From contig WHVY01000004.1 of the NCBI GenBank assembly GCA_022266195.1, positions 1,319,501-1,383,500 of the forward strand: a stretch of 64,000 nt of DNA, given 5' to 3'. The notes under the pieces were generated by a model, which had not been told where the DNA came from, did no database searches, and saw only the letters and a program-made list of their open reading frames with translations. The first letter of the stretch is position 1. The number at the start of each line of letters is the position of its first letter. This DNA comes from Tetranychus cinnabarinus (taxonomy: Eukaryota; Arthropoda; Arachnida; Trombidiformes; Tetranychidae). The translations under genes and the position numbers were made by a program. Of the stretch, positions 12,554 to 26,300 are shown in pieces.

Positions 12554-12940
12554 ATAAATGAATAAAAAGATAAGAATAAATGGTCAACCAAAGAGTAGGA
12601 AAGGACTACCTTAATCTTTGTGGTCAACGCCACTCTTATCTTTTTATTCAATAATCTATAACCAATAGCATTCATTAAGCTTTGATCTCTCGAACCCACT
12701 TATTGTTGTTCCCCTTTAATATTTACTTTATTTCTTTAACCTGAAAGAGAAGGGAGAAAAGAAAAATCAGTAATTTTATTATAAATTTCAGGTAAAATAC
12801 ATATAGACAATAAGAAAATTACTCTTTTCCTTTTCCTTTTTTCCTTTTTCTTTTCTCTCATTTCACATAAGCTCCCCTATCCCTCTCTTCAGCGCCCCAA
12901 TAGAGTCGCTTTTTAACAATTAAAAAATTGTATTGAGGAT
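12554..12940. other. Non-coding DNA between mariner and SGSM duplicate
   Basis: No gene is visible. A pyrimidine-rich tract (repeated CTTTTCC) lies at about 12,820-12,860. Confidence 0.5.
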
Positions 12941-13373
12941 AACTTTACATAAAAATTGTAAGAAAGAGATATTTAGACAGTTGAAGCAATTAAAGGTAGC
13001 CAGGATTTCAAATAGTAATCATAGTAATAATGGCAATATCATTTTGAGGAAAAAAGCCTTTAGGTAAAATTTTAACATGAAACCAGACATGTACAATGTA
13101 CTATAACGGGACATCAGACATCAGACATGTCAACATGCATCATTAAATCACAATCATGCAATCGCTAACCAGCAACTGTAAATCTGGTGAATAACCATTC
13201 CTGTTTTGGATCAAAATCAGTTCGGCAATTGACCATTTGAAGATCGTCTGAGAAAGCTAATCATCTACATAAAACCTTTTCTTTACTAACATTGTTAATT
13301 GTTAACGTCTCTTATTAAAGGATAACATCTAATAATGGTAAGTAAAGAAGCCATTTTATGAATAATCTATGCT
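12941..13373. repeat. Duplicate of SGSM intron/exon-edge sequence
   Basis: Three blocks in the same order and orientation match the SGSM gene to the right: 12,941-13,020 with 16,814-16,893, 13,057-13,091 with 17,209-17,243, and 13,162-13,373 with 17,712-17,921. Identity is high by eye with scattered changes. The sequence between the blocks is shortened. The first block includes the acceptor edge of SGSM exon 8, but no usable coding remains. Confidence 0.85.
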
Positions 13374-13460
13374 GTTTAGGCCAATCATTTTTGGGAATCA
13401 GTTGTAAAAAAGCACGCCAACAGTGTAAAATTTTACTCGTTTATCAATAACACGTTAATG

Positions 13461-13608
13461 CAGGTCCAACCAAAGGTATTTCTGTGCTGTTATTTGACTC
13501 TGATGATAATTTAGTCTTTGTCTCGATATCGTTCGATTGCCTCAACGACAACCCATCAGTCATTGAGATCTCTATCGCATGCAATTCTTTAGTCCTCGGT
13601 GAAATCAA
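13461..13608 (-). pseudogene. Fragment of SGSM exon 9, degenerate copy
   Basis: 13,461-13,608 matches 15,906-16,094, inside the large coding exon of SGSM. It includes the stretch for GPTKGISVLLFDSDDN on the plus strand, the reverse of the real coding strand. Internal deletions and substitutions break the frame. Relative to the parent gene it lies on the wrong side of the intron-derived blocks at 12.9-13.4 kb, so the duplicate is rearranged and not a simple tandem copy. Confidence 0.8.
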
Positions 13609-14374
13609 GTGACATCAGAAAATGGCCGTATTTTTATTAGCAGCCTTATGTTATGATGAACGTTGTTTTCGGTATTGGTAGCATGATTTAGGTTTATTTA
13701 ATTGCAGCTGTACATATATTATTGATACTCTAAGCATAAATGTCAAGCATTTGTTTGCTTATATAATTACTCATAGCTTGAAAAACAAGCAAAGTAAATA
13801 CTAAGCACAAACTAAGGTATATTGTTTGGCATATTTCGTGGTCCCAGTGAAAAATAATATCAAGTTGCAATTTAATAGCAACATGGATTGTAACATGGTT
13901 GAAACATCAAGCGTTGCATTTCATTTCATGGAAAAAAATTAATACGCATCATTATTACTTGTTCTGTGAAAATTTCATAAAACTGCATTGTTCAAACAAT
14001 GAAACAACTTACTTATTCAATTCCAGTTTTGTGGCAGTCGTTTTATTGTAACAACTGGAATTGAACATTAAAATTTTCTTATGACCACAAATAAAAATGC
14101 ATAATAGTAAATGAATGTTCGTCTGAGGTATGGACACACCATTTCATGGTCTAACGACGTGATATAAAACACGCTAAGCAGTTCTGCACAATCAAAGATC
14201 AAATTTTTAGTATGTGCATATCCGAAAAGACAGAAATAATCTACGGAGTTAACTTGGACACAATTGATGATTTACTGCTATTCAATAGTTTTTCCACTCA
14301 ATTTTTCTGTTATTAGAAACGGTCGACATTTAATGAACAAACAAATTAAATTTTACAGAAAGTCCAATAGTAAT
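13609..14374. other. Non-coding DNA downstream of SGSM
   Basis: No feature could be supported. It lies 3' of the SGSM stop codon and probably contains the 3' UTR at its right end. Confidence 0.5.
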
Positions 14375-17300
14375 TCAATTGTAATTATTATCCATCAAAG
14401 ATTGAATTTGTAGAACCAGCTCTCTTGATAGTTTGAGAACAGCTTTAGCATCATGTCTTTCAGCCATTTCTGTGGAAAATAAATTTACAGGAAAAAATAT
14501 GAGTTTATTTATCCATCATCATTGTTTATTAAATATTTACCATTAAAAAATTTGATTATATCAGTAAAATCCATATCATTTTCCAAAATAATATCTCTGT
14601 AATACTCAACCAAAGCTAGTGCAATAAAGAGGACAAAATGGGCTGAAGCGACAAATTTAGCTGCCCAAATAACTTCCCAAACTCTGAAAATATCTTCATA
14701 TAGTAGCTCTGAAAAGTAATAAAAAATTGCGGTTAAATGAAAATTGAGTAAAAATTGGGGGAAAAGATACCTCTTTTGAAATCTAAAAGAAACCATCGAT
14801 AACAAAAATAGAAATGAGTGTAATCGCCGTTGGAATGCATCAAATCAAATATCTCATTGTCCAGTATCTGAATAAGCGATCTCATATTGGCAAAATGTGT
14901 ATCCATCGCACCTCCATGAGGAAAATTTGAAACCATGCGTTTCATCAATTCACAAAAACAGCTATAAGATTTAACCTCTGTAAATAAATGGATTAAGAAT
15001 CAGTGAGATATTTATCAACATTGGTTATTTTCAAGTTAATTACCATCATCAAATATAACCAACAATGGAGCGACCAGATCACACATTCCTTGGACATAAC
15101 CTTGGTCAAGATGTTCCCAAACGTAAGTACACATGACGTTTCTCAGCTTTTCCAGGTTATCTTTATTCATGAAGTACCAGTAATTTCTATCACATCTTTG
15201 AACGTCTTTATCGATCCGATGAAGATTCAATGAAAACAGATCAAGCAGTTCATTCTAATTGGTGTTTCCAAAAAAATCGAGGTGTTGTGAGTCGTCAATG
15301 GATATAAAAAAGAAATGATAAGATTGTATTGATTAGTTTTCAGATTTTCATTAATAAAAAGTATTTTGAATTTGATAAATTTATTGTTACGAAGAAATAA
15401 AATCATCCAGATTGAAATCAGGGGCATTTACTTACAGGATATACTCCACCGTTGGACGATGCCGGTGATATGCAAGTTGAACCTGGCTCTAAGCCAAGAT
15501 TACGATCATTGCCTAAGTTATGGTCATTTTTATTTACACCAACAGAATTACTATCTGAATCTGATTTATCTATTGTTCCCTCTGATTTATATGCTCGAGT
15601 TAAATCAACAGATGGATTGGTTATAACAATATTTTGTCCTGCACTTGTTTCACTTCCAATTTGTCTCTGTCTTTTAAGACAATCTCGTGATCCCGGGTTC
15701 TTGCGTCGACTTTTACTTTCACTATGAGTTGAATCAACTGAACGACCTCTCGATGTTCTCATTCCTTTACCTTTGGGTTTATTTTCATTAGAAGTTGAAT
15801 CTTCAGTTGATTTAACAACGCTTCCTTTTTTGTCGTCTACATCACTCTCCTCAGAATCCGAAAAGTCAGTAAAGACTTCATTACTGCAATTGTTTGTTTC
15901 TTTCGCAGGTCCAACCAAAGGTATTTCTGTGCTGTTATTTGACTCTGATGATAATTTAGCCAAATTAGCTGCCATGATTTCCTTGTCTCGTTGTCGTACA
16001 ATTGCCTCAACGGCCAACCAATCAGTCATTGTGATCTCATAATGTTGAGTTACATCTTTATCACGTTCAACTCTTTCTTCTTCGGTGAAATCAAATTCAT
16101 AGTGTCCCAATAAATATGGCCAGACTTGTTTTCTTATGTCATGTTCAACTCCTCCATAATAAATAAGACGACGAATCTCATCTGGTGAGGTAATTCTGCC
16201 ATTCTCATCATGGAAAGATTCCCAGGCTGTTTTGGTTAAACCTTTTGATGCCTCGGTTGGTTTATCAACTGGAATGATTACAGGATTAACTAATCCAGAT
16301 AAATGAGTGCGGACAGTTCGCAAATGGCGACAGTGAGCCAGCCAACCATAGAATGCTCGAGAAATTATTTGACGTTTCATTGTGTCACAAAGAATCTTAA
16401 TTGATTTATCCGTTGGAATTGGCTGATTTGGCATTTGACTAACTTTTGTATTATTTGATTCAAGTGTACCATCTTCACTCAATGATTTAGACGACGTAGA
16501 TGATGTTGAAGATGAATTGGAAGTATTTTTATCTTGTAAACCATTACGAGCTCTCCATAGGAATGAATTTGTTTTTGTTGTTTTGGGGTCAAACATTTCT
16601 TGAGCTAAATGAAATAAACAACAAAATTATTAAATTAGAGTACAGAAAGTAATGACATTTAGAGTGGTACTTACAAATTGACTCGGGTTTCTCTGAAGAT
16701 GAGACAATGCGAAATACATAATCCGTTGTTTCATTTTCTTCTGACGATGAACCAGATTCACTTTTATTTCCATTGAACATACTCCGATGATTTTTACGCT
16801 TTAATTTTGGGAAAACTTTACCTAAAAATTGTAAGAAAGAGATATTTAGACAGTTGAAGCAATTAAAGGTAGCCAGGATTTCAAATAGTAATCAAGATCA
16901 TTTGGTGAAAAAAGGTATTAAAGAGCAAAGTCACAAGCGAATCTCATCTAACATGAAAAAATGAAGAAACAAAATTGAAACAAATTACCCCAAAGAGAGA
17001 TAAACATAACAGAATTAGTAAAAGACAACCGAAATCGGTTGAAACACAATACACAATTATAATTAATTCAAAAAGATTGATTATTTTGTTGAGGCTTACA
17101 TGTTTTACAGTCGTAATAATTTACATAAGATTTACTTTTTGGTTTTTTTCGCTGTTCGTATTACATTCTGTTCGTCCCATTTTGTATTAACAATTTAGAT
17201 TGTTAATCGCCTTTAGGTAAAATTGTAACATGAAACCAGACATATAATCAGAATAAACAACATTAAACAAAAGGAAAACATGAAAATACATAATATTATA

Positions 17301-20300
17301 TAAGTTGGGCCTCAAATGGAACGTAAAATACAATGAAACTTAGAGTCCATGATGATTGTTGTAATTGTAATGCTTTGCAGGCGAGTTGAAGAGTAACAAC
17401 AGAATTAAATGATACCTGTCAACTAATTTTGTAATTAGCGGTTGCTTTAGATTTAAGAATTAACAAAAATGGCAAAAAATTAAACAAACTAATCAATTTT
17501 GGGTTAAGGGTTGAAAATGGGGTTTAAGAAAGTATCTAATTTTCGGTTGTCTAACAGACAATGTCTATGAGACAAAAGGTGAAAATGGGTTTGTTGGAAC
17601 CATCTTTATCTTATCTGATCTTGGTTACCAGCTACATTGAAATAAACTGTTGAACCGATGATTAATCTGTTTCTTTGTTTCTTTTCTAAAGAATAATTAA
17701 CTCAAAAGGCAACAACCATTCGCTGTAAATCTGGTAAATAATCATTCTAGTTTTGGTTCAAAATCAGTTCGGCGATTGACCATTTGAAGAGCGACTGAGA
17801 AAGCTAATCATCTGCATAAAACCTTTTCTTTACTAACATTGTTAATTGTTACCGTCACTTATTAAAGGATACCATCTAATAATGGTAAGTAAAGAAGCCA
17901 TTTTATGAATAATCTATAGTTACTGTGAATGTGAGAAAAAACGAGTTGATTTATGTTTGTTTTTGTAATGTGAATAGACAAGCAACAGTTTCAGTTGGAA
18001 AGATGAATGTTAAGAGTAATATTTAGTTGAATTATGATGTTGTTATCATGATCATGGTGGTAAATGGTGCTGGTGAAGAGGAAAAATGATTTGTGGTGAA
18101 ACTTTACTTCTTATTGTCTGTCTAATTTGATGAGCTGTATTGTTGAATACAAAGTCATCAAGAGTTGACTAGTATACAAAAGTTAATGTTTGTGCAAAAT
18201 AAGATGACTTTGGTAATGATTATGAGGATCATAATAATATCTGAATCTTGATCATGCTCAAATTTTAATCATCATTCTTGTTGATCGTCTCATCTTTCAC
18301 TCTTTCTTTCCTACTACTGTACACATTTTGGTGCAAACCTTTGTCCTTTTGGATGTACAATTACTAGATTGTTCATACTGATCGATTTTTTGAATCTCCT
18401 CATTTTTTCCCTGAAAACCTAATAAGCCATCAATCATGAACTTGTAAAGGTTAACCGGTATACATTGAACTTAATGTGGTTGGTCATTGCTAGCTAATCC
18501 TAACATTCACATGTTTTATATTGATATGCAAATATAATGCAAACACTTACTCTGTCAGATTGAAACTTAAGCTTGAGGTTAATACGATTAAAAATATTCA
18601 TCTGTTGGAATCAAGTGAACTATCAGCAAAAATAAATTAACAATGCAACAAGTTGACATATTTATATAAAATCTGTAGTTAAGTGAACCGGTATAAATAA
18701 TACATAATTTACTGTGTATTATTAATGAAGCTTAAATTGGAAAAATGGATTTCCTAAAATACTTAACTCAACTTGCTATATTATTGGCAATTTAAAAAAG
18801 TAGAGCTTCAAGTAAAAAGCTTTCAAAAAATCTTCTAAACATCTTGATGCATGAAAAACAATAGGGATTATTAGCAATTAAAGAAGTGATCTAGATTTTG
18901 AATGGCATGGTGAGAGGTTGAAGTGGTTTTGTGAAATATTTATATTAATCTGACTTGAATTAACCTACCTTTACCCTTTTGTGTCCACAGAGGAGGAACC
19001 AATTGACCATACGGAACAAGACCATTTTCAAGACAGGATAGGAAAGCCAGCAAGTGACCGCCTTTGGGAAAACGTATCGGTGATCTTTGGACTCCATCTT
19101 GACCCACAAGGACAACAGTACCACACGAATCTTGCTGGTGGCAATGAAGATATACAATATCTTCAACATTAACGGTCATCGCATAATCCCAAAATGAGCT
19201 GTTGCAAAAACAATCAACAAAATGGTTCAATTATTATCAGTTAATGAAAATTTGGAATTGGTTTATTCATGATAGCCAAATGATGTCAAAGCTGACCAAA
19301 CATTATGAATTTCAATTGAAATAGAGGCAATCCAGTAACCTGTTGACATAAACTTGTGTTTCATTGAGTGTAAACATGGAAAGTTTATGAATTGAATTGA
19401 CTTTTATTGATCATTTTCTAGACTTTCTCATGGAAATGTTCACGCAGCTAAATTTGATTAGTGACAATATATCAATGGAACCAGATGATGATTGAGAGTT
19501 GATCAAATGAAAATAAATGGAACGTTTAAATATTGAAAATGCTAAGGTGAAACTGGTCATGAAATAATGATACAATGCTAAATCCTTTAGGCTGTTTATT
19601 TCAATTCCCTTCAATCTACTATATCAACATTCATGGCATGACATTTTGAGTATTTATTATTTCCTTTCTGTGAAATATCTATTCTATTCAGCATTTCATT
19701 GGAATGATATTTTTTCACCTTTTCATTTCAACTATTTTCTCCATTGGATTGCACCTGTCTTTTACCTTCCTTAAGACAGCTTAGCCTCAATCATTTGATT
19801 CCTTTGATCATTCAACTTCTATTAAATCGATCAATAATAATCAGCAAGTGCCACGAAAATCAGCAAGCATGAAAATTCAATTTCATTGGGTAACACAGTC
19901 GAGACTTGGCAAGATCAAGATGTTAAATTTAAAGCCTGAATTGAAACTGGACTTATACATGATTTAATCTCAACAATATTCATCTTATAGTCGAGCTGAG
20001 TGTTTAAAGCAAGTCCTACAAGCTAGTTATCAAACTGAACCCGAGTTAAATGTCTAATGGCCAATTAACCCATTCATTATAAACGCCATAATCTAGCAGC
20101 TTATGTGTACCATATCAATCATCTTTGGTCATTATAATCACTCAAACAATCATTATTTATCACTCTCATTTGATTATAATTTCCGATCAACCTTGAATCC
20201 AGCAAAAATGGCCTTTCATCAACATCTTAATGCATCCAAAGTTATTCTCATTTTACACTGATGACTGAAATTAATCATTGAGTATGACAACTCCTTCAGT

Positions 20301-23300
20301 ATTGATTATAATGGTAACATTATCATCATCATCATAAAATATTCAATGTTCCTTCAATGAAATGGTGAAGTAAATCAGTTAAATATATCTTTTTACTCAA
20401 TGAAAGGCGAGATTCTTCAAGCTATTTATCAGCTGCAGTTCATTATTTGAATTTTCATCTTTATCGCCACAACAACCATTCATTCCATTGTATTGAAGTT
20501 TAAAATAAACTTTCAATCAATAATCAATCTTTTGACTATTTTGGTTGCGATCACCTGGTAATTCAAGTTGTAACTTGAAATGAGTTTAAAATGAGTTGTA
20601 ATGAAAAATGGCGTTAACCATTTCAACGGTTGACAGGTTAATCAACTTGAAGACAACTCAATGAGAACTGTTAACGAATTTAAATTTTGAGCCTTACATT
20701 AGTTACTAATATAAAAAAATTCATGGAATTGCATGATTCAATGAGTAAACATTATCAAAATGAGTTTCTAAATTAGATTAACAAGAATTTGAACATTAAA
20801 TTTTCGGGTTCTTGCCAACATTAACAAATTGGTAGAGAGAGAAGTTGACAACTTGCATGATTAAATTACTAGACTAAATAGTGAGTTCAACAATTGTCTG
20901 GCAGTTAACACACAATATTTAACAAATAAGGGTGAAAAAATTGATTCCGGTTTGTATGTTTAAATTGGTCCAAAAACCAATTTGGTTTCATCTAATTCAG
21001 AATCAACAGCAAGAAAAATGAAATTAATTTATGTATTAGCTGAATTGAGCATGCGATTTAATCATTATCATTAATATGAGTGAACATTATTTATCATCTC
21101 CAAGGAATGTTCAGATGGGAATGAAAAACTGGAAAAAGCTGATAACAAAAGATATCAATAAAGGAGTCTGAATATTGTAATAGAGTAGTGGAGGAAGGTA
21201 AAATGAAGGATAAAATGGCGATCACATTAATAAAGATATGAATTTTTCGATTATATGAATATAATTATCATGTTTTCAAATGTTGGTTCATTTTGAAGGA
21301 AAATAAATCTTGTAAAATCTTGTAAATCTGATAAAGATCTGATGTATATTGAAGTTTGTCTTGATTTGCTGTTGTATTGAAGGAAAGACAGTTTTGGTTT
21401 CCACGAGAAGGATAAATAAAAATTTAAAATGATGAGTTGAAATTCATTAAGTTTCAGTTGGAAGAGATAACCACAGGGAGTTCACATTCTGTTGATTTTT
21501 TACTGAACTTTAGTTTTGTTGCAACTTGTTTGCAAAGCTTTCACTGTGAATGAGATTTTTCCAGAAAATGAAAGGCACATAAGACAAGTATAGAAAACTA
21601 GAGAACCAGAAAACCCAATTTTCAAGATGGCAACGGAGCAACCAGATAGGATTTCAACCTCCTTTGAAAGAAATAGAGAGAAGGTCAATGGAAAACAGAA
21701 TCATCATGTTGAACTTACAGGAGAAAGGCTTGACTGAAGAAGAAAATGGCTCAAAAAATAAGAAACATGAATAGAGAGGGAAGACATTTTATATTGTTAT
21801 ATTTAATAAAACTTCATGCCAATAATAATCAAGATTACGTTGTTTAACTTGCAATACTATCACAATAAATCAGAATTATGGAGTAATCTCTCCATGAAAA
21901 TTGATTAAAACAATGAATATATTTATTAAACAAACAGTTATATTTTGATTTTAAGGTGAAGTTGAAGCGTTTGATTTGAGCGCTGTTACGAATGAAGCGC
22001 CTTTTTTCATAAAACATATGGTTTAATGTAACGGCTTAAAATTTAATCATCTTCTTACTTTCTTTTGTTACATTTCTTGTCTTGTTTCTGGTTAATTGAT
22101 TAAATAACTGTTTTATTAATTACACCTTTTCTGTTTAATTTATTGAACCACTGTAGTTCACTTGTGAAACAATCAGCTTTAATTAGCATGTTAGATGGAT
22201 ATGTAAGTATTTTGCTTAGTGATTGGGTTTGGAGTTGACGATCATTAACCTAGACAATCTGAACAATCATGTATTAATACATCAATGTACTCTCTATTAC
22301 TCTTTCTATTTCTCTTTAATTTTTCAGGTAACACAAAAACTTCCGGGTTTATATCCTCTAATTCAATTCCCATGGAAGTTTGAATCATTTCTTGCGGAGG
22401 CGTAAGCATAAAATAAATTCATTGGACTGTACTATTTGCCCTGGTTTTTGGCTTTGTTTTTATTTCTTTTCATGGTTTGTATAACCTAGTATACATTTGT
22501 ACAGCACATAACACTTGTTATGCTTAATCTTTTGCTTATTCAACTCATCATTTGTTCATCTTAATGTTACAATTTTGGAGAAATATTTAGATGAACAGAA
22601 ATTTGTGATTCAAAATGAGTGTGCAAAAAAGGCAAAGCAATTTGTATCACAATCCTCGAGTCTATTCAATTCCATTTATGTTATTCTTTAAGATGAAATT
22701 TTTTGTTTCTTTTTGTATCTAAAGTTTGCTTAAGACATAAAGATGAATTAGTGAGACTCAATTTATTGATGTATACAAAAGGTAAGTAATGATTATAATA
22801 ACAAAATCCGAGATTGTTCCAGTATTCGATATTTTGGTTGGTTAAAAGCGAAATACAAGGTTAATCTCATGGTTGAAGGGTAAACTGAATCTCAGAAAAA
22901 AATCTAACTGAACATCTAACTAAATTACTTTTCATTTGATAGCATTAGATTGTATCGTCTGCTGGTTTCGATTGAATTTGGTAAATGATAATAGAAAAGA
23001 GAAAGGCTGATGTAATTGCAAACTGGTAAATTGATAAATAAATCCCAAAGAAATGATGATTCAGACGTGATATAATCTGGAGCAACATTGGTATCAACCA
23101 TTGGATTGAACAAGAAAAAGTTACTGGGTAAAGTTGGCCAATTTTAAATTCAGTCCTCAACAATTCAAACAAAATAATGATGATTACATGTTACAATTCC
23201 CTGATTGATTGCATTTCTTTTTAGAATAACTAATGATCATTCGCTCAATTATTAATCATCATTATATTTGCCTGTTTGTGTCAAATTTAGAATCATTATG

Positions 23301-26300
23301 TCCCATCACCAAGTTTCCTATTTTCCCTGGTAAAAGGATGGATTGCTCGAGTTAATTACTAATTAGTTTGAAATGAACATTTTTTTAATGTTCATTCAAT
23401 CAGCTCAATAGATAGTATTTGAAATAATAACGTAGACGTTGTTTGAACTCTAATTTGATTCGCTTGATGGTTTAACAAATATTGTAAATATTTAACAAAA
23501 TATAAGCTGATTAAGATTTGTTAAACATTGACCAGAACTCAATTAGGAATGTAAATACGTTGCGTTATTGATTGTTTTCAGCTCAATCCAATGATCCAGC
23601 GATAAATGATGAGGAAAGGCAAAAATGAATGATAAATAATAAACAAATAGCTCTTGTTTTTATTTTTATTCAATGATTTATATTGATTTAAGATGATTAA
23701 GTTACTATTGATGAGTGATCTTAACAGTTTGCCTAATCAAATCAATCAATTTAATACTTGAACAAAATGAAAGCTTTCTCACATTGTGATGTAGCTTCAT
23801 CAAAATATGATTATAAGAGTTAACACGATTCCCTTTATCATTATAAGTCCATTCTCAACACCTTAACCAACTTGAGTTTGTAATGTTATTATTTTCATTT
23901 CTATTATTATTATGATTTTCACGATTCTTATTACGATTTTTATGATGATTGTTATTAACATCAACCTTGAACTATTAAATCGATAATCCAACAATTCGTT
24001 GAGATTATTAACTTAAAAGTGTTACCAATTTGATCAAAAAAGTAACCAGAAAATGAAAGATTTCAATTCACAGGCAAACATTAACATTTCTGGTATCAAA
24101 CCAGATTTAATGGAATCCAATTTTACCTGCCTAGATGAATCGATGAAATTCATTCGGTTTTTTTATTCGAATCGTAATAATGAAAAATTGATTTGCAAGT
24201 GGAATCGTTTAAATGAACCATTAAATTGCATGTTTAGCTAATGATTTGTAATTACTGTCATGTTAGATTTCAATTTAATTTAACTGTTCATCAAAATTGC
24301 ACGCAAATTTTGTTGAATATTGAATTGTAGTTACTAATCAATGTGATTCTGATTCTCCTGTTTATCCATTATTTACCTTTGTTTTGATTTTTGTTTGAAT
24401 AGTTGCAATTTATTCTGCTTATTTTGCATTCTCTAATGTTTGTTTTTGTTTTATTTTATTTTCAGCTTTACTTTATTGTCAAGTCAAATTGTAATCAATT
24501 AGCTGGTAAATTTGATTGTTGCTTACCTTTTATCCTGGGTTATTGATGGACTTTCATTTGGTAAGGCTTCACCGATACTAGCTGATCCATTCATAAGTTG
24601 ATTAGGTGTCCATTTGATTACCAAACCAGCTGGGGTTTGATGCAAGGAAAGATACCCTGGAATGGGTTCCAAATTTTCCTTCTGTAACCAGAAATAGATT
24701 CACATTAGATTCAATGCTCATTTGGAAGTCAATAATACATCAAAATCTCGTGTAATCATGCAATCTAATGTATCAAAAGTCAATTTGAAATGGTGGATAG
24801 CCTTAAAAGACCAATGATGATGAGCAAATTAAACTAGACAGTTACATATGTTAAAGAGTAATCATCATCAAATTCTTAGTGAAACATCCTTAAATAATGG
24901 TAATAATGATGTTGTGGTTGTCAATTATCGATCATCTAAATCTCATTGATTATCGATTGATCTTGCCTTGATAATTACTGTTGCTGATCTTGAGTAATGA
25001 AAATTGGTTTTGACAGTTAATCAACAATCAATCTGTTTCTCACTTTAATGACAGTTACAATTGAAAGTGTTGACAGGTCAACAATTAATTAATGATTATA
25101 TTTTCTGGTAGCCTCTCGAATAAAACTAATCTAATTAGCAACTAAAATTATAATTATTTGACTTGGATATGAGTATATACATGACATGAATTAGCATCAA
25201 ATTATTATCTTCCATGTGGGTTAATACCATCTGACAATCAACAGTTAATCAACAAAATTTACCAGGAATATCAAATGGCTACAATCTGGTTCTGATGCAG
25301 GTAAACATGATGTACAAGCCTATTCTGAAAGTCTGCAAGAAAAGGATTTACTTCTTACATATGTAACATATGTTTTATAGTGAGGTTATGAGAAAGACAA
25401 ATATGTTGATATAACGATAAATTCACATTGATTTAAATTGTATTCATGCATTTACAAGATATAAGTTGATGGGTAAAAAAATTAATTTGAATGTTGCATT
25501 GACTGATGATTAAAGATAAGGTTGAGTGGTTTAAGGGTTGGACAATTTCAAATTAAGCTCTCATTTCAATAATGTAAGATGCATTGATAGATGGCATATC
25601 AATTCGATAAAATGAGTAACATTATTAAATTCAACTTACCGGTTGAACCAGTACATTGTTTTTACCATAGAGTAATGTTGTTTTACCATTTTGATGCAGG
25701 GATTCAACATAATCTCGAGGTGACCAGCTGGACAGACGAAGATTCTCATCGGATGAACTTGATATTCTTGAATCAGTGATTGGTCCTCGACGAAAGGGTA
25801 AACCTAATGGCTTTCTTCCTATCGGTGGTGTTGATGGTCCATTTGAGTGAGGATTAACCAATCTATTACGTTGTACTAATTCATCAGCTGGAGGATCTGT
25901 CCAGTAATGATCTTGAGTTTTCATCTTTGAATAGTCAAGAGCACAAGGCCCGACCAATAGTGAAGCCAATATTTGACCACCAACTGGGTCAGCAACCAAA
26001 GCTTCCTTCTCGTAATACTGACTGTGATTGGTGACAACATGGCTTACAATTTCACCCAATTTTTTCTCAATCAAAGCAACCCGGATCCACAAGTATCGCG
26101 CTGTTTTGGTTGGACTGTTACTGATTATCTTGTTTTTAAGCTGATTTGTGCTATCACTGCTGGATGAGGTTCGTCTAGTAGATTCAATCAAAAAGGGTTA
26201 ACAAGAAAAACAAGATTAATGTTCATTTTGTTCGAGAGTTGACAATTGATTCCTCGGTTGAACATTTTGGTTTTGGAGAAACAGGAAAACCGATTAACTG

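Noticed and set aside
24053..24241. 62-codon plus-strand frame in the SGSM intron
   Set aside because: Reads like plausible protein but stands alone, with no splice context and no resemblance that I can name.
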